Below the pieces are notes generated by a model. It saw only the letters and a list, made by a program, of their open reading frames with translations, was not told where the DNA came from and ran no database searches. Of a DNA stretch of 34,581 nucleotides, positions 16,840 to 25,116 are shown piece by piece (position 1 is the stretch's first letter; every line of letters begins with the position of its first letter). The position numbers and the translations under genes were made by a program. The DNA comes from Bacteroidales bacterium (GTDB taxonomy: Bacteria > Bacteroidota > Bacteroidia > Bacteroidales > UBA932), in contig JAFQAT010000063.1 in NCBI GenBank assembly GCA_017399865.1, forward strand, positions 1 through 34,581, written 5' to 3'.

Positions 16840-17796
16840 ATGGCGCAGGAATTTGACAAATACGGCTTCCCGGAGGGAAAGAGATACAATTCTTTTGTAG
16901 GTTACTTCAAGAGGAAGTATGGCGAGCGTCTGCAGAAGATCGTCCTGGACGCAGGCTTCACCTGTCCGAACAGGGACGGCAAGGTCGGGCGCGGCGGATG
17001 TACATATTGCGACAATGCCGCCTTCCACCCGTCGTACAGCACTGCAGGAAAGAGCCTCTATCAGCAGATGGATGAAGGCATAGAGTTCCATAAGGTCCGA
17101 TACCGCACTACCGAACATTATCTTGCCTATTTCCAGTCGTTTTCCAATACCTATGCACCTCTGGAGCGCCTGAAAGTGCTGTATGAGGAAGCGTTGAGCC
17201 ATCCTCAGGTAGTCGGTATCGTCATCGGAACGCGCCCGGACTGCGTGGATGAGGAGAAGCTGGACTACCTTGCAGAACTGGCCAATGACCACGTGGTCAT
17301 TGTGGAATACGGCATAGAGTCATGCTATGACGCGACTCTTCGGCGCATAAACAGAGGTCATGACTTCGAGACCGCGCGAAGGGCGGTGGAAATGACCGCG
17401 CAACGCGGGCTGGATGTCGGCGTACATTTCATCCTGGGACTGCCGGGCGAGACAAGGCAGATGATGCTGGACGCATGCGCCAGGATCAATGAACTTCCGA
17501 TACGCTCCGTCAAGTTCCATCAGTTGCAGATCGTCAAGGGGACTGCAATGGAGAAGGAATATGAACGATGCCCGCAGGATTTTGAAAGATTCAGCCTTGA
17601 AGAATATCTGGATTTCTTCACAGACATCCTGGAAAGGCTCCGCCCGGACATACATATAGAACGTTTCGTCGGAGAGGTACCTCCGCGGTTCGTCAACGAG
17701 ACCCCTTGGGGTCTGATACGCAACGTCGAGCTGCTCCGCCTTCTGGACAAGCGCCTCGAAGAAAGACAGACCTGGCAGGGACGCCTTCTGCAATAA
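16840..17796 (+). CDS. TIGR01212 family radical SAM protein (YhcC-like)
   Basis: 318 residues from the ATG at 16840; a TTG at 16831 lies in the -7 promoter box and is rejected. The iron-sulfur cysteines are in CPNRDGKVGRGGCTYC, a C-x11-C-x2-C pattern (Cys42, Cys54, Cys57) typical of this family rather than the classic C-x3-C-x2-C. Further family features are VIGTRPDCV, VEYGIESCYD and HFILGLPGET. E. coli YhcC belongs here; its reaction is not established to my knowledge. The NlpC/P60 gene follows after 38 nt on the same strand. The promoter suggests a leaderless mRNA. Confidence 0.88.
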   Translation: MAQEFDKYGFPEGKRYNSFVGYFKRKYGERLQKIVLDAGFTCPNRDGKVGRGGCTYCDNAAFHPSYSTAGKSLYQQMDEGIEFHKVRYRTTEHYLAYFQSFSNTYAPLERLKVLYEEALSHPQVVGIVIGTRPDCVDEEKLDYLAELANDHVVIVEYGIESCYDATLRRINRGHDFETARRAVEMTAQRGLDVGVHFILGLPGETRQMMLDACARINELPIRSVKFHQLQIVKGTAMEKEYERCPQDFERFSLEEYLDFFTDILERLRPDIHIERFVGEVPPRFVNETPWGLIRNVELLRLLDKRLEERQTWQGRLLQ

Positions 17797-17834
17797 AGAT
17801 TTGATAACAAAACAAATACGTGATATAGGACAAA

Positions 17835-18869
17835 ATGAAGCGAATTATATTTCTTGCAATCTGCAGCCTGATTATCGCCGGCACAGCTTCCGGCCAGACA
17901 AAGAGACTGGCTGTGACCGCTCTCTCAGAGAACATGATGAGGCTCAGCCCAGATTACGAATCCCCTCTTGAGACGCAGTCGCTCATGGGAACGGTCGTCG
18001 AGATCATTGGCGAGCAGGGATATTGGAGGCAGGTAGTGACTCCTGAGCCGTATACCGCATGGTGCACTAATCTCGGTCTGGTGGAGATGACGGCAGAACA
18101 GATAAACGAATACAAGGCTGCCCCTAAATACATCTGCACGGCACAGCATAGCGGGGTATATGCGGCACCGTCCCTGAAAGCCGGACGTCTTTCAGACATG
18201 TCCGCAGGCAATCTCGTTAGAGTGGTCTACCGTGACGGCAAGAAGCCCAAGCCTTCCGTAAAGAAGAAGTGGGCCGAGGTCATGCTTCCTGACGGAAGAA
18301 AAGGGTGGACACCTGCCGCAGACCTGGCCGTATTCGCGGACTGGGCAGTAAAGCAGAAGATCACTGCGGACAGCATCGTCAGCACAGCCATGACCTTCGA
18401 AGGAGCTCCATACCTCTGGGGAGGAACTTCCAGCAAGGGACTCGACTGCAGCGGACTGGTAAGGCTGACATTCTTCATGAACGGTCATCTTCTTCCGAGG
18501 AACGCATCCCAGCAGGTGAACTACGGCAGGGAGATCATCATGGAATGCGATCATACCGTAACCCCTGACTCTGACGCCCTGTACCAGGAAATGGTCAAGA
18601 GAACGAAGCATCTCCAGCCTGGAGACCTCGTATTCTTCGGCACTCCTGAAACATTCTGGTCGAAGGAGAAGATCACCCACGTGGGCATATACATAGGAAA
18701 CGGGAAGATAATCCATGCTTCCCACAAGGTGCGCGTAAACTCGCTGATTCCTGGTCAGAAAGACTATTACGAGAATTCACACAAGCTGCTGAAGGCACGA
18801 AGATACGTCGGATGGCAAGGTCAGGGCATGACGCCTGTCATCCAGAGCCAGTCATATTTCCTCTGGTAG
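17835..18869 (+). CDS. Secreted NlpC/P60 peptidase with SH3-like domains
   Basis: 344 residues. Signal peptide about 1-20 (IIAGTASG before Gln21). Two bacterial SH3-like segments (about 24-85 and 97-168) precede an NlpC/P60 domain (about 175-320). The catalytic Cys205 is in GLDCSGLVRLTF, His282 in THVGIYIG and the third polar residue His294 in IIHAS. Family members cleave the D-Glu-diaminopimelate link of peptidoglycan stem peptides, and the SH3 domains select muropeptides with a free N-terminal L-Ala in characterised Bacteroides relatives. Probably works in the periplasm in cell wall recycling. Stop codon 2 bp from the convergent trmB stop. Confidence 0.9.
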   Translation: MKRIIFLAICSLIIAGTASGQTKRLAVTALSENMMRLSPDYESPLETQSLMGTVVEIIGEQGYWRQVVTPEPYTAWCTNLGLVEMTAEQINEYKAAPKYICTAQHSGVYAAPSLKAGRLSDMSAGNLVRVVYRDGKKPKPSVKKKWAEVMLPDGRKGWTPAADLAVFADWAVKQKITADSIVSTAMTFEGAPYLWGGTSSKGLDCSGLVRLTFFMNGHLLPRNASQQVNYGREIIMECDHTVTPDSDALYQEMVKRTKHLQPGDLVFFGTPETFWSKEKITHVGIYIGNGKIIHASHKVRVNSLIPGQKDYYENSHKLLKARRYVGWQGQGMTPVIQSQSYFLW

Positions 18870-18871
18870 GA

Positions 18872-19696
18872 TTATCCCTCGGGATAGAATTTTGAAGCAA
18901 CAGGAAGGCCGGAAGGAATCACGAAGTGGTGCCCTTCGTCCTTCCATCTGTCCTCGTCCCACTCCGGACTCACATATGATCCCTCATGATCGGCAAGGAA
19001 TGAAAGATATGTGATTTCGAAGCCCTGGGCAAGATACTGAGACTCATAGAAAGTCTGTACCTCAAACAAAGCGTCGACGGCATCGCGGCCGCAGAGAGAC
19101 GAGAGTCCGCTTTCATAGAGTCTCTCACGGTCAGCCCCGTAAATATCTGTAGCACAAGCCAGTATCTTCAGACCGTTCTGTTCCGCCATGGCGCGGGAAT
19201 ACTCATGGAGATAGCGGCTGTCCGTCTTGAGATGGACGATTCCGCCGGTCTTCAGGAAATTGCGGTAGCGGTTCATGAAAAGAGGGGCCGTAAGACGCTT
19301 CTTCTCACGTCCGATCTGCGGGTCTGCAAATGTGATCCAAATCTCGGCAACTTCGCCGGGAGCGAATAATGATTCGATGAATTCGATGCGGGTGCGGAGG
19401 AATCCGACATTCTTCAGTCCATGTTCCTCTGCATACTTGGCGCCTTTCCAAAGACGGGCGCCTTTTATGTCTACACCGATGTAGTTGAATGACGGATTGC
19501 GTTCCGCGAGGTCTACGGTATAGTCTCCCTTTCCGCAGCCCAGCTCAAGAATGATGGGATTGTCATTTCCGAAAAAAACGCTTCCCCACTTGCCTTTCAG
19601 AGGGTGGTCACTGCCCAGGACTTCAGATGTCGCCGGCTGCACCAGGCACCTGAAGGTCTCATTCTCCCTGAACTTTCGAAGTTTGTCTTTTCCCAT
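18872..19696 (-). CDS. trmB: tRNA (guanine-N7-)-methyltransferase
   Basis: 274 residues from the ATG at 19696; the ORF extends further upstream but only as a second reading of the Lys/Arg-rich tail of ricT. It methylates G46 in the variable loop of tRNA with S-adenosylmethionine. Motif I is ILELGCGKGDYT (residues 49-60) followed by GVDIKGARLWKGAK; the family's FPDPW-type motif appears as FADPQIGREKKR (about 123-134). Longer than the roughly 240 residues of E. coli TrmB because of the C-terminal tail. It overlaps the end of ricT by 38 bp in another frame, so it is translationally coupled in the barrel-trx-ispB-holB-ricT operon. Confidence 0.9.
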   Translation of the reverse strand: MGKDKLRKFRENETFRCLVQPATSEVLGSDHPLKGKWGSVFFGNDNPIILELGCGKGDYTVDLAERNPSFNYIGVDIKGARLWKGAKYAEEHGLKNVGFLRTRIEFIESLFAPGEVAEIWITFADPQIGREKKRLTAPLFMNRYRNFLKTGGIVHLKTDSRYLHEYSRAMAEQNGLKILACATDIYGADRERLYESGLSSLCGRDAVDALFEVQTFYESQYLAQGFEITYLSFLADHEGSYVSPEWDEDRWKDEGHHFVIPSGLPVASKFYPEG

Positions 19697-20828
19697 GGTT
19701 GCTGCGGTTCTTGTTCTTCTTTTTCTTCTTCTTGCGCGCTTCGTCGAAACGGTTGATCGCATCATCTCCTACAGCGCTCACGAATTCAGGAGCCACAGGA
19801 GCGATATCTTCCTTGAGCGAAGCCGGCTTTTCACCGTTGCGGTTCATCCTGATGATGTCCCAGACGTCTTCTGCATAAAGCGGATACAGATTTGCAAGTG
19901 ACTGAGGGTCATATGAGAAGTACATGATCTCCCGGAGGATATCGGTCTTCATCAGATATGCGAGTCCGTCCTCGAACTCGAGAGGATTATGTACCTTCGG
20001 TATGCGTGACTGGGCATCCATATACGCCGCAGTCTCATAGTTGAGACAGCATTTGAGCTTTCCGCACTGGCCTGCAAGCTTCTGAGGATTGAGCGACAGA
20101 TCCTGGCAGCGGGCTGCGGAAGTCGTGATGGACTGGAAGCTTGAAATATAATTCGAGCAGCAGAGCTCACGTCCGCATACGCCAAGGCCTCCGATAAGGC
20201 CGGCTTCCTGGCGGGCGCCGATCTGCTTCATCTCTATCCTGATACGGAACTCCTCGGCAAATACCTTGATAAGCTGACGGAAGTCCACACGGCCATCGGC
20301 TATGTAATAGAATATGGCCTTCGTGCCATCTCCCTGGAATTCGACGTCTCCTATCTTCATGTCCAGACCGAGCTCGGCAGCTATCTGACGGGAGCGGATC
20401 ATGGTCTCATGCTCACGCGCGATCGCATCCTGCCATTTCTCGATATCGAAGAGCTTTGCCTTACGATAGATCTTCTTGAACTCGAAGGTCTCGGGATTTA
20501 TCCTCTTGGACTTCATCTGGCGGCCTACAATAGGCCCTTCCAGAGTGACGATGCCGAGGTCATGACCATTTGCAGCCTCGACAATGACCATGTCTCCGGT
20601 CTTTATGCTCTGACCTGATGCATTCCTGTAGATACCCTTTCTGGTATTCTTGAAACGCACTTCGAAGTAATCCCTGAACTGTTCCTGATTCACTCCGGAA
20701 AGCCAGTCGTACACCTCGAGCTTGCAGCAGCCCTGACGATATGTACAGTCCGTCTCTCCTGTCTCTGTCTTCTCTACCACACATCCGCGGGAGCAGTCAT
20801 ATCTTTTTGATTCTGATGATTCTGTCAT
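19659..20828 (-). CDS. ricT: RicT/PSP1 C-terminal domain protein
   Basis: 389 residues. PSP1 C-terminal domain (about 45-270) with cysteine pairs in CGRELCCSNY and GKLKCCLNYE, plus an N-terminal cysteine cluster (CSRGC, DCTYRQGCC). In B. subtilis RicT (YaaT) works with RicA and RicF as an iron-sulfur complex affecting mRNA processing; in Bacteroidetes the partners are not identified and its role is inferred. The C-terminus is a lysine-rich tail (about 368-389). It starts with a 4-bp ATGA overlap at the end of holB and its end overlaps trmB. The gene order holB-ricT also occurs in Gram-positives, which supports the call. Confidence 0.9.
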   Translation of the reverse strand: MTESSESKRYDCSRGCVVEKTETGETDCTYRQGCCKLEVYDWLSGVNQEQFRDYFEVRFKNTRKGIYRNASGQSIKTGDMVIVEAANGHDLGIVTLEGPIVGRQMKSKRINPETFEFKKIYRKAKLFDIEKWQDAIAREHETMIRSRQIAAELGLDMKIGDVEFQGDGTKAIFYYIADGRVDFRQLIKVFAEEFRIRIEMKQIGARQEAGLIGGLGVCGRELCCSNYISSFQSITTSAARCQDLSLNPQKLAGQCGKLKCCLNYETAAYMDAQSRIPKVHNPLEFEDGLAYLMKTDILREIMYFSYDPQSLANLYPLYAEDVWDIIRMNRNGEKPASLKEDIAPVAPEFVSAVGDDAINRFDEARKKKKKKNKNRSNHGKRQTSKVQGE

Positions 20829-21952
20829 ATACTATAAAACATACGGTTGACAAGGTCGCAGAACAGAATCTTGGAATTCACATTCCTGTCTATCATATAT
20901 GAGACCTTCTCTATATTGGTTATCGTCTTCGAACAGAACTTTCTGCCGCACTTGGCAGCCATTCCCGTATAGAAGGCCTCTTCCTCTTCAGGAACGGCAG
21001 CCAGCTGCGGGAGATTCTGCTGAAGCATGAATATCTTTCTTATGCATTCAGCCGCAAAGGTACAAAAGCCTTTCTGTTTTTCGCGCGATTCGAGGGCGGC
21101 TATCTGTTCTCCGCACTCCAATGCGGAGGACAGGTCGCGCGAGACAAGAGCATTCATGAGATCTGAGAAGAGATCCATGAAGCTGTCATATTCTTCCTTA
21201 TCCCCTATCATGCCGAGGGCTGCACCGACGCTGCCTCCGGCAACGACGGCCTTCGCATGGGCCTCCGAAGGAGATACGCCCATCCTGGATGTCAGCACCT
21301 CTTCCACTTCCTCCCTGCTCATAGGAAGAACCCTCAGGCTCTGGCATCGCGAGAAGATGGTCTGAAGGACCATCTCGGGAGCATGGGTTATGAAGATGAA
21401 TACCGTATCCGCAGGTGGTTCCTCGACCATCTTAAGAAGACGGTTGGCGGTCTCCTGGTTCATCTTCTCCGGAAGATAGAAGATGACCGCCTTGTATCCG
21501 TCGTCAACGGATGTGAGCGAAAGCTTGCCGATGATGGACTTCGCCTCAGCGACAGCTATAAGTCCGCTCTTGCTTTCTATGCCTATGGCCTTCTGCAGGT
21601 CCGTCTCCATGAAATAAGGGTTGGAGAGAACCAGTTCACGCCAATACTTTAAATAAGACTCCGATGTAGGCTTGTCATCGGAAGCCTTAGGGCCTTTATT
21701 TACAGGGAATACAAAGTGTACGTCCGGATGGATAAGCTTGGACATCTGCCTGCATGAAGGGCATTCTCCGCAGGAGTCTCCGTCCTTCCTGTTGCTGCAG
21801 TTCAGGTACTGTATGTATGCAAGGGCAAGAGGCAGGGCCCCGCATCCCTCGTTTTCATAGAACAGCATGGCATGGGCGACCCTGCCGCTGTCCGCCATGG
21901 ACAGCAGGGCATCGGCCGCAGCCTTGTTGCCTATGATATCGGAAAACTTCAT
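20825..21952 (-). CDS. holB: DNA polymerase III subunit delta-prime
   Basis: 375 residues. A clamp-loader subunit that helps load the beta clamp onto DNA. The start FSDIIGNKAAADALL, a four-Cys zinc module (Cys52, Cys61, Cys64, Cys67), EKMNQETANRLLKMVEEPP (about 166-184) and FSRCQSL (the SRC region) are typical. The P-loop is degenerate: residues 36-40 read GCGAL where ATP-binding homologues have G-x-GK(T/S), so this subunit should not hydrolyse ATP, as is also true of E. coli delta-prime. Start codon overlaps the stop of the prenyl synthase gene (TAATG), and its stop overlaps the ricT start. Confidence 0.9.
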   Translation of the reverse strand: MKFSDIIGNKAAADALLSMADSGRVAHAMLFYENEGCGALPLALAYIQYLNCSNRKDGDSCGECPSCRQMSKLIHPDVHFVFPVNKGPKASDDKPTSESYLKYWRELVLSNPYFMETDLQKAIGIESKSGLIAVAEAKSIIGKLSLTSVDDGYKAVIFYLPEKMNQETANRLLKMVEEPPADTVFIFITHAPEMVLQTIFSRCQSLRVLPMSREEVEEVLTSRMGVSPSEAHAKAVVAGGSVGAALGMIGDKEEYDSFMDLFSDLMNALVSRDLSSALECGEQIAALESREKQKGFCTFAAECIRKIFMLQQNLPQLAAVPEEEEAFYTGMAAKCGRKFCSKTITNIEKVSYMIDRNVNSKILFCDLVNRMFYSI

Positions 21953-22938
21953 TACATTATCCTGTCCGCCGTAAAATGAGCCAATTCTATGAGACTGTCT
22001 CTGGCTTCCGAATCCGGAAACATGGACAAGGCACCTACAGCCGCCTCAACATATGAATTCAATCTCGAAACAGCATATTCCAGACCGTTGTATTCCTTTA
22101 CAAAAGCGACTATCTCGTTGCGGTACTCTTCGGGATGAGACTCGATATCATTGATCTTCACCCTTATCTCCGTTTCCTTTTCCTTGCCTGCATTTGCAAA
22201 GGCCCCGAGAAGAGGCAGCGTCATCTTCTGCTCAAGGATATCTGCACCCAAAGGCTTTCCGACAGCCTCTGTTCCTGAATAATCAAGAATGTCATCCTTT
22301 ATCTGGAACGCAAGTCCCAATGCCACGGCATAATCCTTTGCCGCCTTGACCATCTCCTCCGACGCACCGGAAGATATGGCTGCAGAGACACAAGCTGCTT
22401 CGAAGAGCGACGCCGTCTTGTTATAGATGATCCTCAGATAATCGTCTTCGTCTGTATCACCTTTCCTGGCCTTCTGGAGCTGGAGCATCTCGCCTTCCGC
22501 CAGATCGCTGAGGGTCTTGGAGAACACCTTCATCACTTTGGACGAATCGTCTGCCGCATCAAGCACAAGCTCCATCGCCTTGACCAGCCAGTAATCACCT
22601 ACCAGCACAGACACGGAAGAGCCCATAAGAGACATGATCGTAGGGACTCCCCTGCGCTTGTCGCTTCCGTCGGCGACATCGTCATGCAGAAGGGTCGCAT
22701 TGTGGAGAAGTTCAGCGGCAGCAGCATACTTTATGGCCGCATCGGAGACCATTCCACCGGAACAGGCTTTCGCCATCAGCAGGGACAGCATCGGACGGAG
22801 CTGCTTTCCCGAATGGGACAGAATGGAATCATTCGTCGCGTTCAGAAGTCCGATATCGCTCTTCAAGGAAGAGACGATCTGATTCTGAACCGCAAGCCAG
22901 TCCACTCCAAGATATTCCTTTATCGCCTTTATATCCAT
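21952..22938 (-). CDS. ispB: Long-chain polyprenyl diphosphate synthase
   Basis: 328 residues. Condenses isopentenyl diphosphate units onto an allylic primer to make the side chain of menaquinone; cytoplasmic. GKQLRP (44-49) binds isopentenyl diphosphate, the first aspartate-rich motif is DDVAD (86-90) in LLHDDVADGSDKRRG, and the second is DDILD (215-219). The residue five positions before the first motif is Ala81, a small side chain, which in this family allows long products (octaprenyl or similar) rather than C15/C20. The exact chain length cannot be read. One-base overlaps with the LOG gene upstream and holB downstream indicate tight coupling. Confidence 0.88.
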   Translation of the reverse strand: MDIKAIKEYLGVDWLAVQNQIVSSLKSDIGLLNATNDSILSHSGKQLRPMLSLLMAKACSGGMVSDAAIKYAAAAELLHNATLLHDDVADGSDKRRGVPTIMSLMGSSVSVLVGDYWLVKAMELVLDAADDSSKVMKVFSKTLSDLAEGEMLQLQKARKGDTDEDDYLRIIYNKTASLFEAACVSAAISSGASEEMVKAAKDYAVALGLAFQIKDDILDYSGTEAVGKPLGADILEQKMTLPLLGAFANAGKEKETEIRVKINDIESHPEEYRNEIVAFVKEYNGLEYAVSRLNSYVEAAVGALSMFPDSEARDSLIELAHFTADRIM

Positions 22939-23471
22939 TATTCCTGTAACATTTCCATAAGCTGGTCCACCGTGTCGGCAAACCCGATCTTACCCATAGT
23001 CTCCTGACTCAACATCTTCTTGTCCACATAATGCTGGAGAAGATTCCTCAACGGTTCATAGAATCCATCATAGTTCAGGACGAATATCTTTCCGTCGTAC
23101 TGCTTCAGATGGATGCATGCGAAAGTGTCCATTATCTCATCCAGTGTACCTATACCGCCTGGCAATGCCACCACGGCAAATGCATCCTTTCTCAACAGAA
23201 TCTTTCTCTCCGCCATGGTATCTGTCCATACGGTCTCGGTGAGATCCGGATACACATGCTGCTTCATGAAACGCGGGATGACGCCCATATGATAACCTCC
23301 GATCGAAGCCAGTTCATCGGACACCTCACCCATCGTACCCTTGACGGTTCCGCCGGTTACGATACCGTATCCACACAACGAAGCCGCCCTGACGAATTCG
23401 CGGGCGACTTTGTTGTATATAGGGTCTATTTCAAAACTTGCCGAACAGAATACGGCTATCTTACCCTTCAT
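22938..23471 (-). CDS. LOG family protein (nucleotide phosphoribohydrolase, TIGR00730)
   Basis: 177 residues. Rossmann-like LOG fold with GGTVKGTMG (40-48), MAERK (86-90) and the signature PGGIGTLDE (104-112). Characterised relatives split adenosine-type 5'-monophosphates into base and ribose 5-phosphate, including cytokinin precursors in plants and microbes; the natural substrate in Bacteroidales is not known. The gene sits between the second barrel gene (6 nt away) and ispB (1-nt overlap). Confidence 0.88.
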   Translation of the reverse strand: MKGKIAVFCSASFEIDPIYNKVAREFVRAASLCGYGIVTGGTVKGTMGEVSDELASIGGYHMGVIPRFMKQHVYPDLTETVWTDTMAERKILLRKDAFAVVALPGGIGTLDEIMDTFACIHLKQYDGKIFVLNYDGFYEPLRNLLQHYVDKKMLSQETMGKIGFADTVDQLMEMLQE

Positions 23472-23477
23472 CGTATT

Positions 23478-24110
23478 TTAGAAGAAGTATGCAACCGAAA
23501 GTGACAGACCTCCGAAATTGCCACCTTTGAGCATCTTGTACTTGTCAAGGGCATTGCCGTTCTCTACTGTGTCAACCGACTTGATGAGGTTGCCGAAATT
23601 CCAGTTGTATCTGCATACCACCTGAAGCTTCCAGATGTCAATACCCGCACCGAGGCCGACACCACAGTCAAGCTTGTTTACAGCATCAGATGTCCAGATG
23701 TCCTTTACTGCTCCGCCACCGTTGAGCGCATAGCCTACGAATGGTGAAACATCAAGGAACGGACGTGCGACAATGAGGTCAATTCCCCACTGTACAGAAG
23801 CCATGAGCTCAAGGTATCCCATGGAAACCTTTTCCATGGTAAGATTGTCAAGAGCACCTACTCCTGTGTCAACTCCTATTGCAGACTGCTTCAGGCTGTA
23901 CTGAAGGGCAGGCTGGATAGAGAGACCTACCAATGGGATATTGAAGTTATATGCAACACCTACGTGATAGCTTGCAGGAGATACATCCTTGATGTCCTTC
24001 ACGTTGCTGGTAGGGAAATTCACTCCCGCCTTAACGCCAAAGCCACCTTTTGCCTGCGCTGCAGTCAGTCCTGCGAGCAGGATGGCAGCGATCATTAAAA
24101 TCCTTTTCAT
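23478..24110 (-). CDS. Outer-membrane beta-barrel protein (PorT/OMP_b-brl type), copy 2
   Basis: 210 residues. Signal peptide about 1-20 (LTAAQA before Lys21), then alternating hydrophobic/polar strands: FGVKAGVNFPT, YHVGVAYNF, LSIQPALQYS, VSMGYLELMASVQWGI, SPFVGYAL, GVGLGAGIDIW, CRYNWNFGN, and a C-terminal LSLSVAYFF ending in Phe, the classic barrel insertion signal. It is a paralogue of the product at 24450-25052; the same motifs appear in the same order. The thioredoxin gene lies between them (12-nt gap). Function unknown; the family is often structural or immunogenic. Confidence 0.82.
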   Translation of the reverse strand: MKRILMIAAILLAGLTAAQAKGGFGVKAGVNFPTSNVKDIKDVSPASYHVGVAYNFNIPLVGLSIQPALQYSLKQSAIGVDTGVGALDNLTMEKVSMGYLELMASVQWGIDLIVARPFLDVSPFVGYALNGGGAVKDIWTSDAVNKLDCGVGLGAGIDIWKLQVVCRYNWNFGNLIKSVDTVENGNALDKYKMLKGGNFGGLSLSVAYFF

Positions 24111-24122
24111 ACCTTAATAAAA

Positions 24123-24437
24123 TTATACAAGAGCATCGAGTTTCGCAGCGAGCTCAGCCTTGGTGATGACTCCTACATGCCTGTCGACAACTTCTCCGTT
24201 CTTGAAGAAAAGGAGGGTCGGGATGCTTCTGATGTTATAGTCCATCGGAGCATCGTCACACTCGTCGACATTGCACTTGCATACAAGGGCCTTGCCTTCG
24301 TACTCTGCAGCGATTTCATCAACTATAGGAGCGATAGCCTTGCATGGTCCGCACCAGGTGGCCCAGAAATCTACAAGCACAGGCTTGTCGGTTTTCAAAG
24401 TATCTGCGAAATTCGCATCGTTAACTACATATGCCAT
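24123..24437 (-). CDS. trxA: Thioredoxin
   Basis: 104 residues from the ATG at 24437; the ORF extends to a TTG at 24449, which overlaps the spacer after the previous stop and is not needed. The active site WCGPC follows VLVDFWAT, and the cis-proline is in SIPTLLFF. No signal peptide, so a cytoplasmic disulfide reductase that would serve ribonucleotide reductase, MsrA and fRMsr (both encoded here). Cysteines beyond the active site are present in ALVCKCNVDECDD, more than in E. coli TrxA. It lies between two paralogous outer-membrane barrel genes, 12 nt from each. Confidence 0.95.
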   Translation of the reverse strand: MAYVVNDANFADTLKTDKPVLVDFWATWCGPCKAIAPIVDEIAAEYEGKALVCKCNVDECDDAPMDYNIRSIPTLLFFKNGEVVDRHVGVITKAELAAKLDALV

Positions 24438-24449
24438 AATAAAGATCAA

Positions 24450-25052
24450 TTATTTCTTCTTTCCGCCAAACATGAAGGCAAGGGATACTGTATAACCTGA
24501 GAAGTTGCCCTTGTTGAAGAGTTCGTCAGTAGTCTTGTCCTTAAGACTGTTGCCGAAAGCCCAGTTATACTCAGCTGTAAGCTGGATGAATCCCAACTGA
24601 ATACCTGCACCAAGGCCTGCGCCATATGAGAAACGGTTCACGTTATCCCAGTCTGCAGCAAAATTCTCGTTACCGCCGTCCATAGATACAGCATAGCTGA
24701 CGAAAGGCGAAGCCTGGCCAAATACACGGATCTTCCTGTCTGCAAATCTCAAGCCCCACTGAACATTTACAGGAACTTTTACATATCCCATGCTGAGCTG
24801 ATCTGAAACAGCATCGATCTTAGTAGCGTTCACATGATAAAGAATATCTGGCTGAATTGCAAATCCGAGAGGAAGATCGAACTGCCATGAGATACCTGCC
24901 TGATATCCAAGAGCACCTACTGACTCTACATTTTCAACATCGAGGTCTGTCACATTGACACCTGCCTTGATACCGAAACGTCTTGCATCAGCATCTGTTG
25001 AAAGCACTGCTGCAAGAATGATTGCAGCAAAAATTGAAACAAGTTTTTTCAT
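24450..25052 (-). CDS. Outer-membrane beta-barrel protein (PorT/OMP_b-brl type), copy 1
   Basis: 200 residues. Signal peptide about 1-23 (LSTDADA before Arg-Arg). Strand motifs FGIKAGVNVTD, YQAGISWQF, FAIQPDILYHV, LSMGYVKVPVNVQWGL, SPFVSYAVS, GAGLGAGIQLGF, AEYNWAFGN and GYTVSLAFMFG match the paralogue at 23478-24110 one for one. The C-terminus is FMFGGKKK, so the usual terminal aromatic is followed by a short basic extension. It is the first gene of the eight-gene operon, behind a consensus promoter at 25083-25113. Function unknown. Confidence 0.82.
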   Translation of the reverse strand: MKKLVSIFAAIILAAVLSTDADARRFGIKAGVNVTDLDVENVESVGALGYQAGISWQFDLPLGFAIQPDILYHVNATKIDAVSDQLSMGYVKVPVNVQWGLRFADRKIRVFGQASPFVSYAVSMDGGNENFAADWDNVNRFSYGAGLGAGIQLGFIQLTAEYNWAFGNSLKDKTTDELFNKGNFSGYTVSLAFMFGGKKK

Positions 25053-25076
25053 ATTTCATCTAATTTTAAAAAGTTC

Positions 25077-25105
25077 GACCCGCAAATATAAAAAATTCGC
25101 GGGTC
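25077..25105. promoter_or_regulatory. Dyad at the barrel operon promoter; possible terminator of the efflux operon
   Basis: GACCCGC (25077-25083) and GCGGGTC (25099-25105) form a perfect 7-bp inverted repeat around a 15-bp centre. With one G-U and three A-U pairs the minus-strand RNA could form an 11-bp stem with a 7-nt loop, followed after 4 nt by TTTTT, as a terminator for the PII-like/efflux genes would. The dyad also encloses the -7 box TATATTTG, so it could instead be an operator. Confidence 0.55.
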
Positions 25106-25113
25106 TAATACAA
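25083..25113 (-). promoter_or_regulatory. Consensus promoter of the barrel-trxA-ispB-holB-ricT-trmB operon
   Basis: Minus-strand TTG (25113-25111), 20-nt spacer, TATATTTG (25090-25083), then a leader of about 25 nt to the ATG at 25052. No further promoter of this quality was seen between the eight minus-strand genes that follow, whose gaps range from overlap to 12 nt. Confidence 0.7.
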
Positions 25114-25116
25114 TAA

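Noticed and set aside
19697-19765. Upstream extension of TrmB
   Set aside because: The Arg/Lys-rich extension is just another frame of the RicT lysine tail; family members begin near MGKDKLRKF.
20825-21952. HolB as a broken gene because its P-loop lacks lysine
   Set aside because: Delta-prime subunits are known to lack a working ATP site; the zinc module and SRC region are intact.
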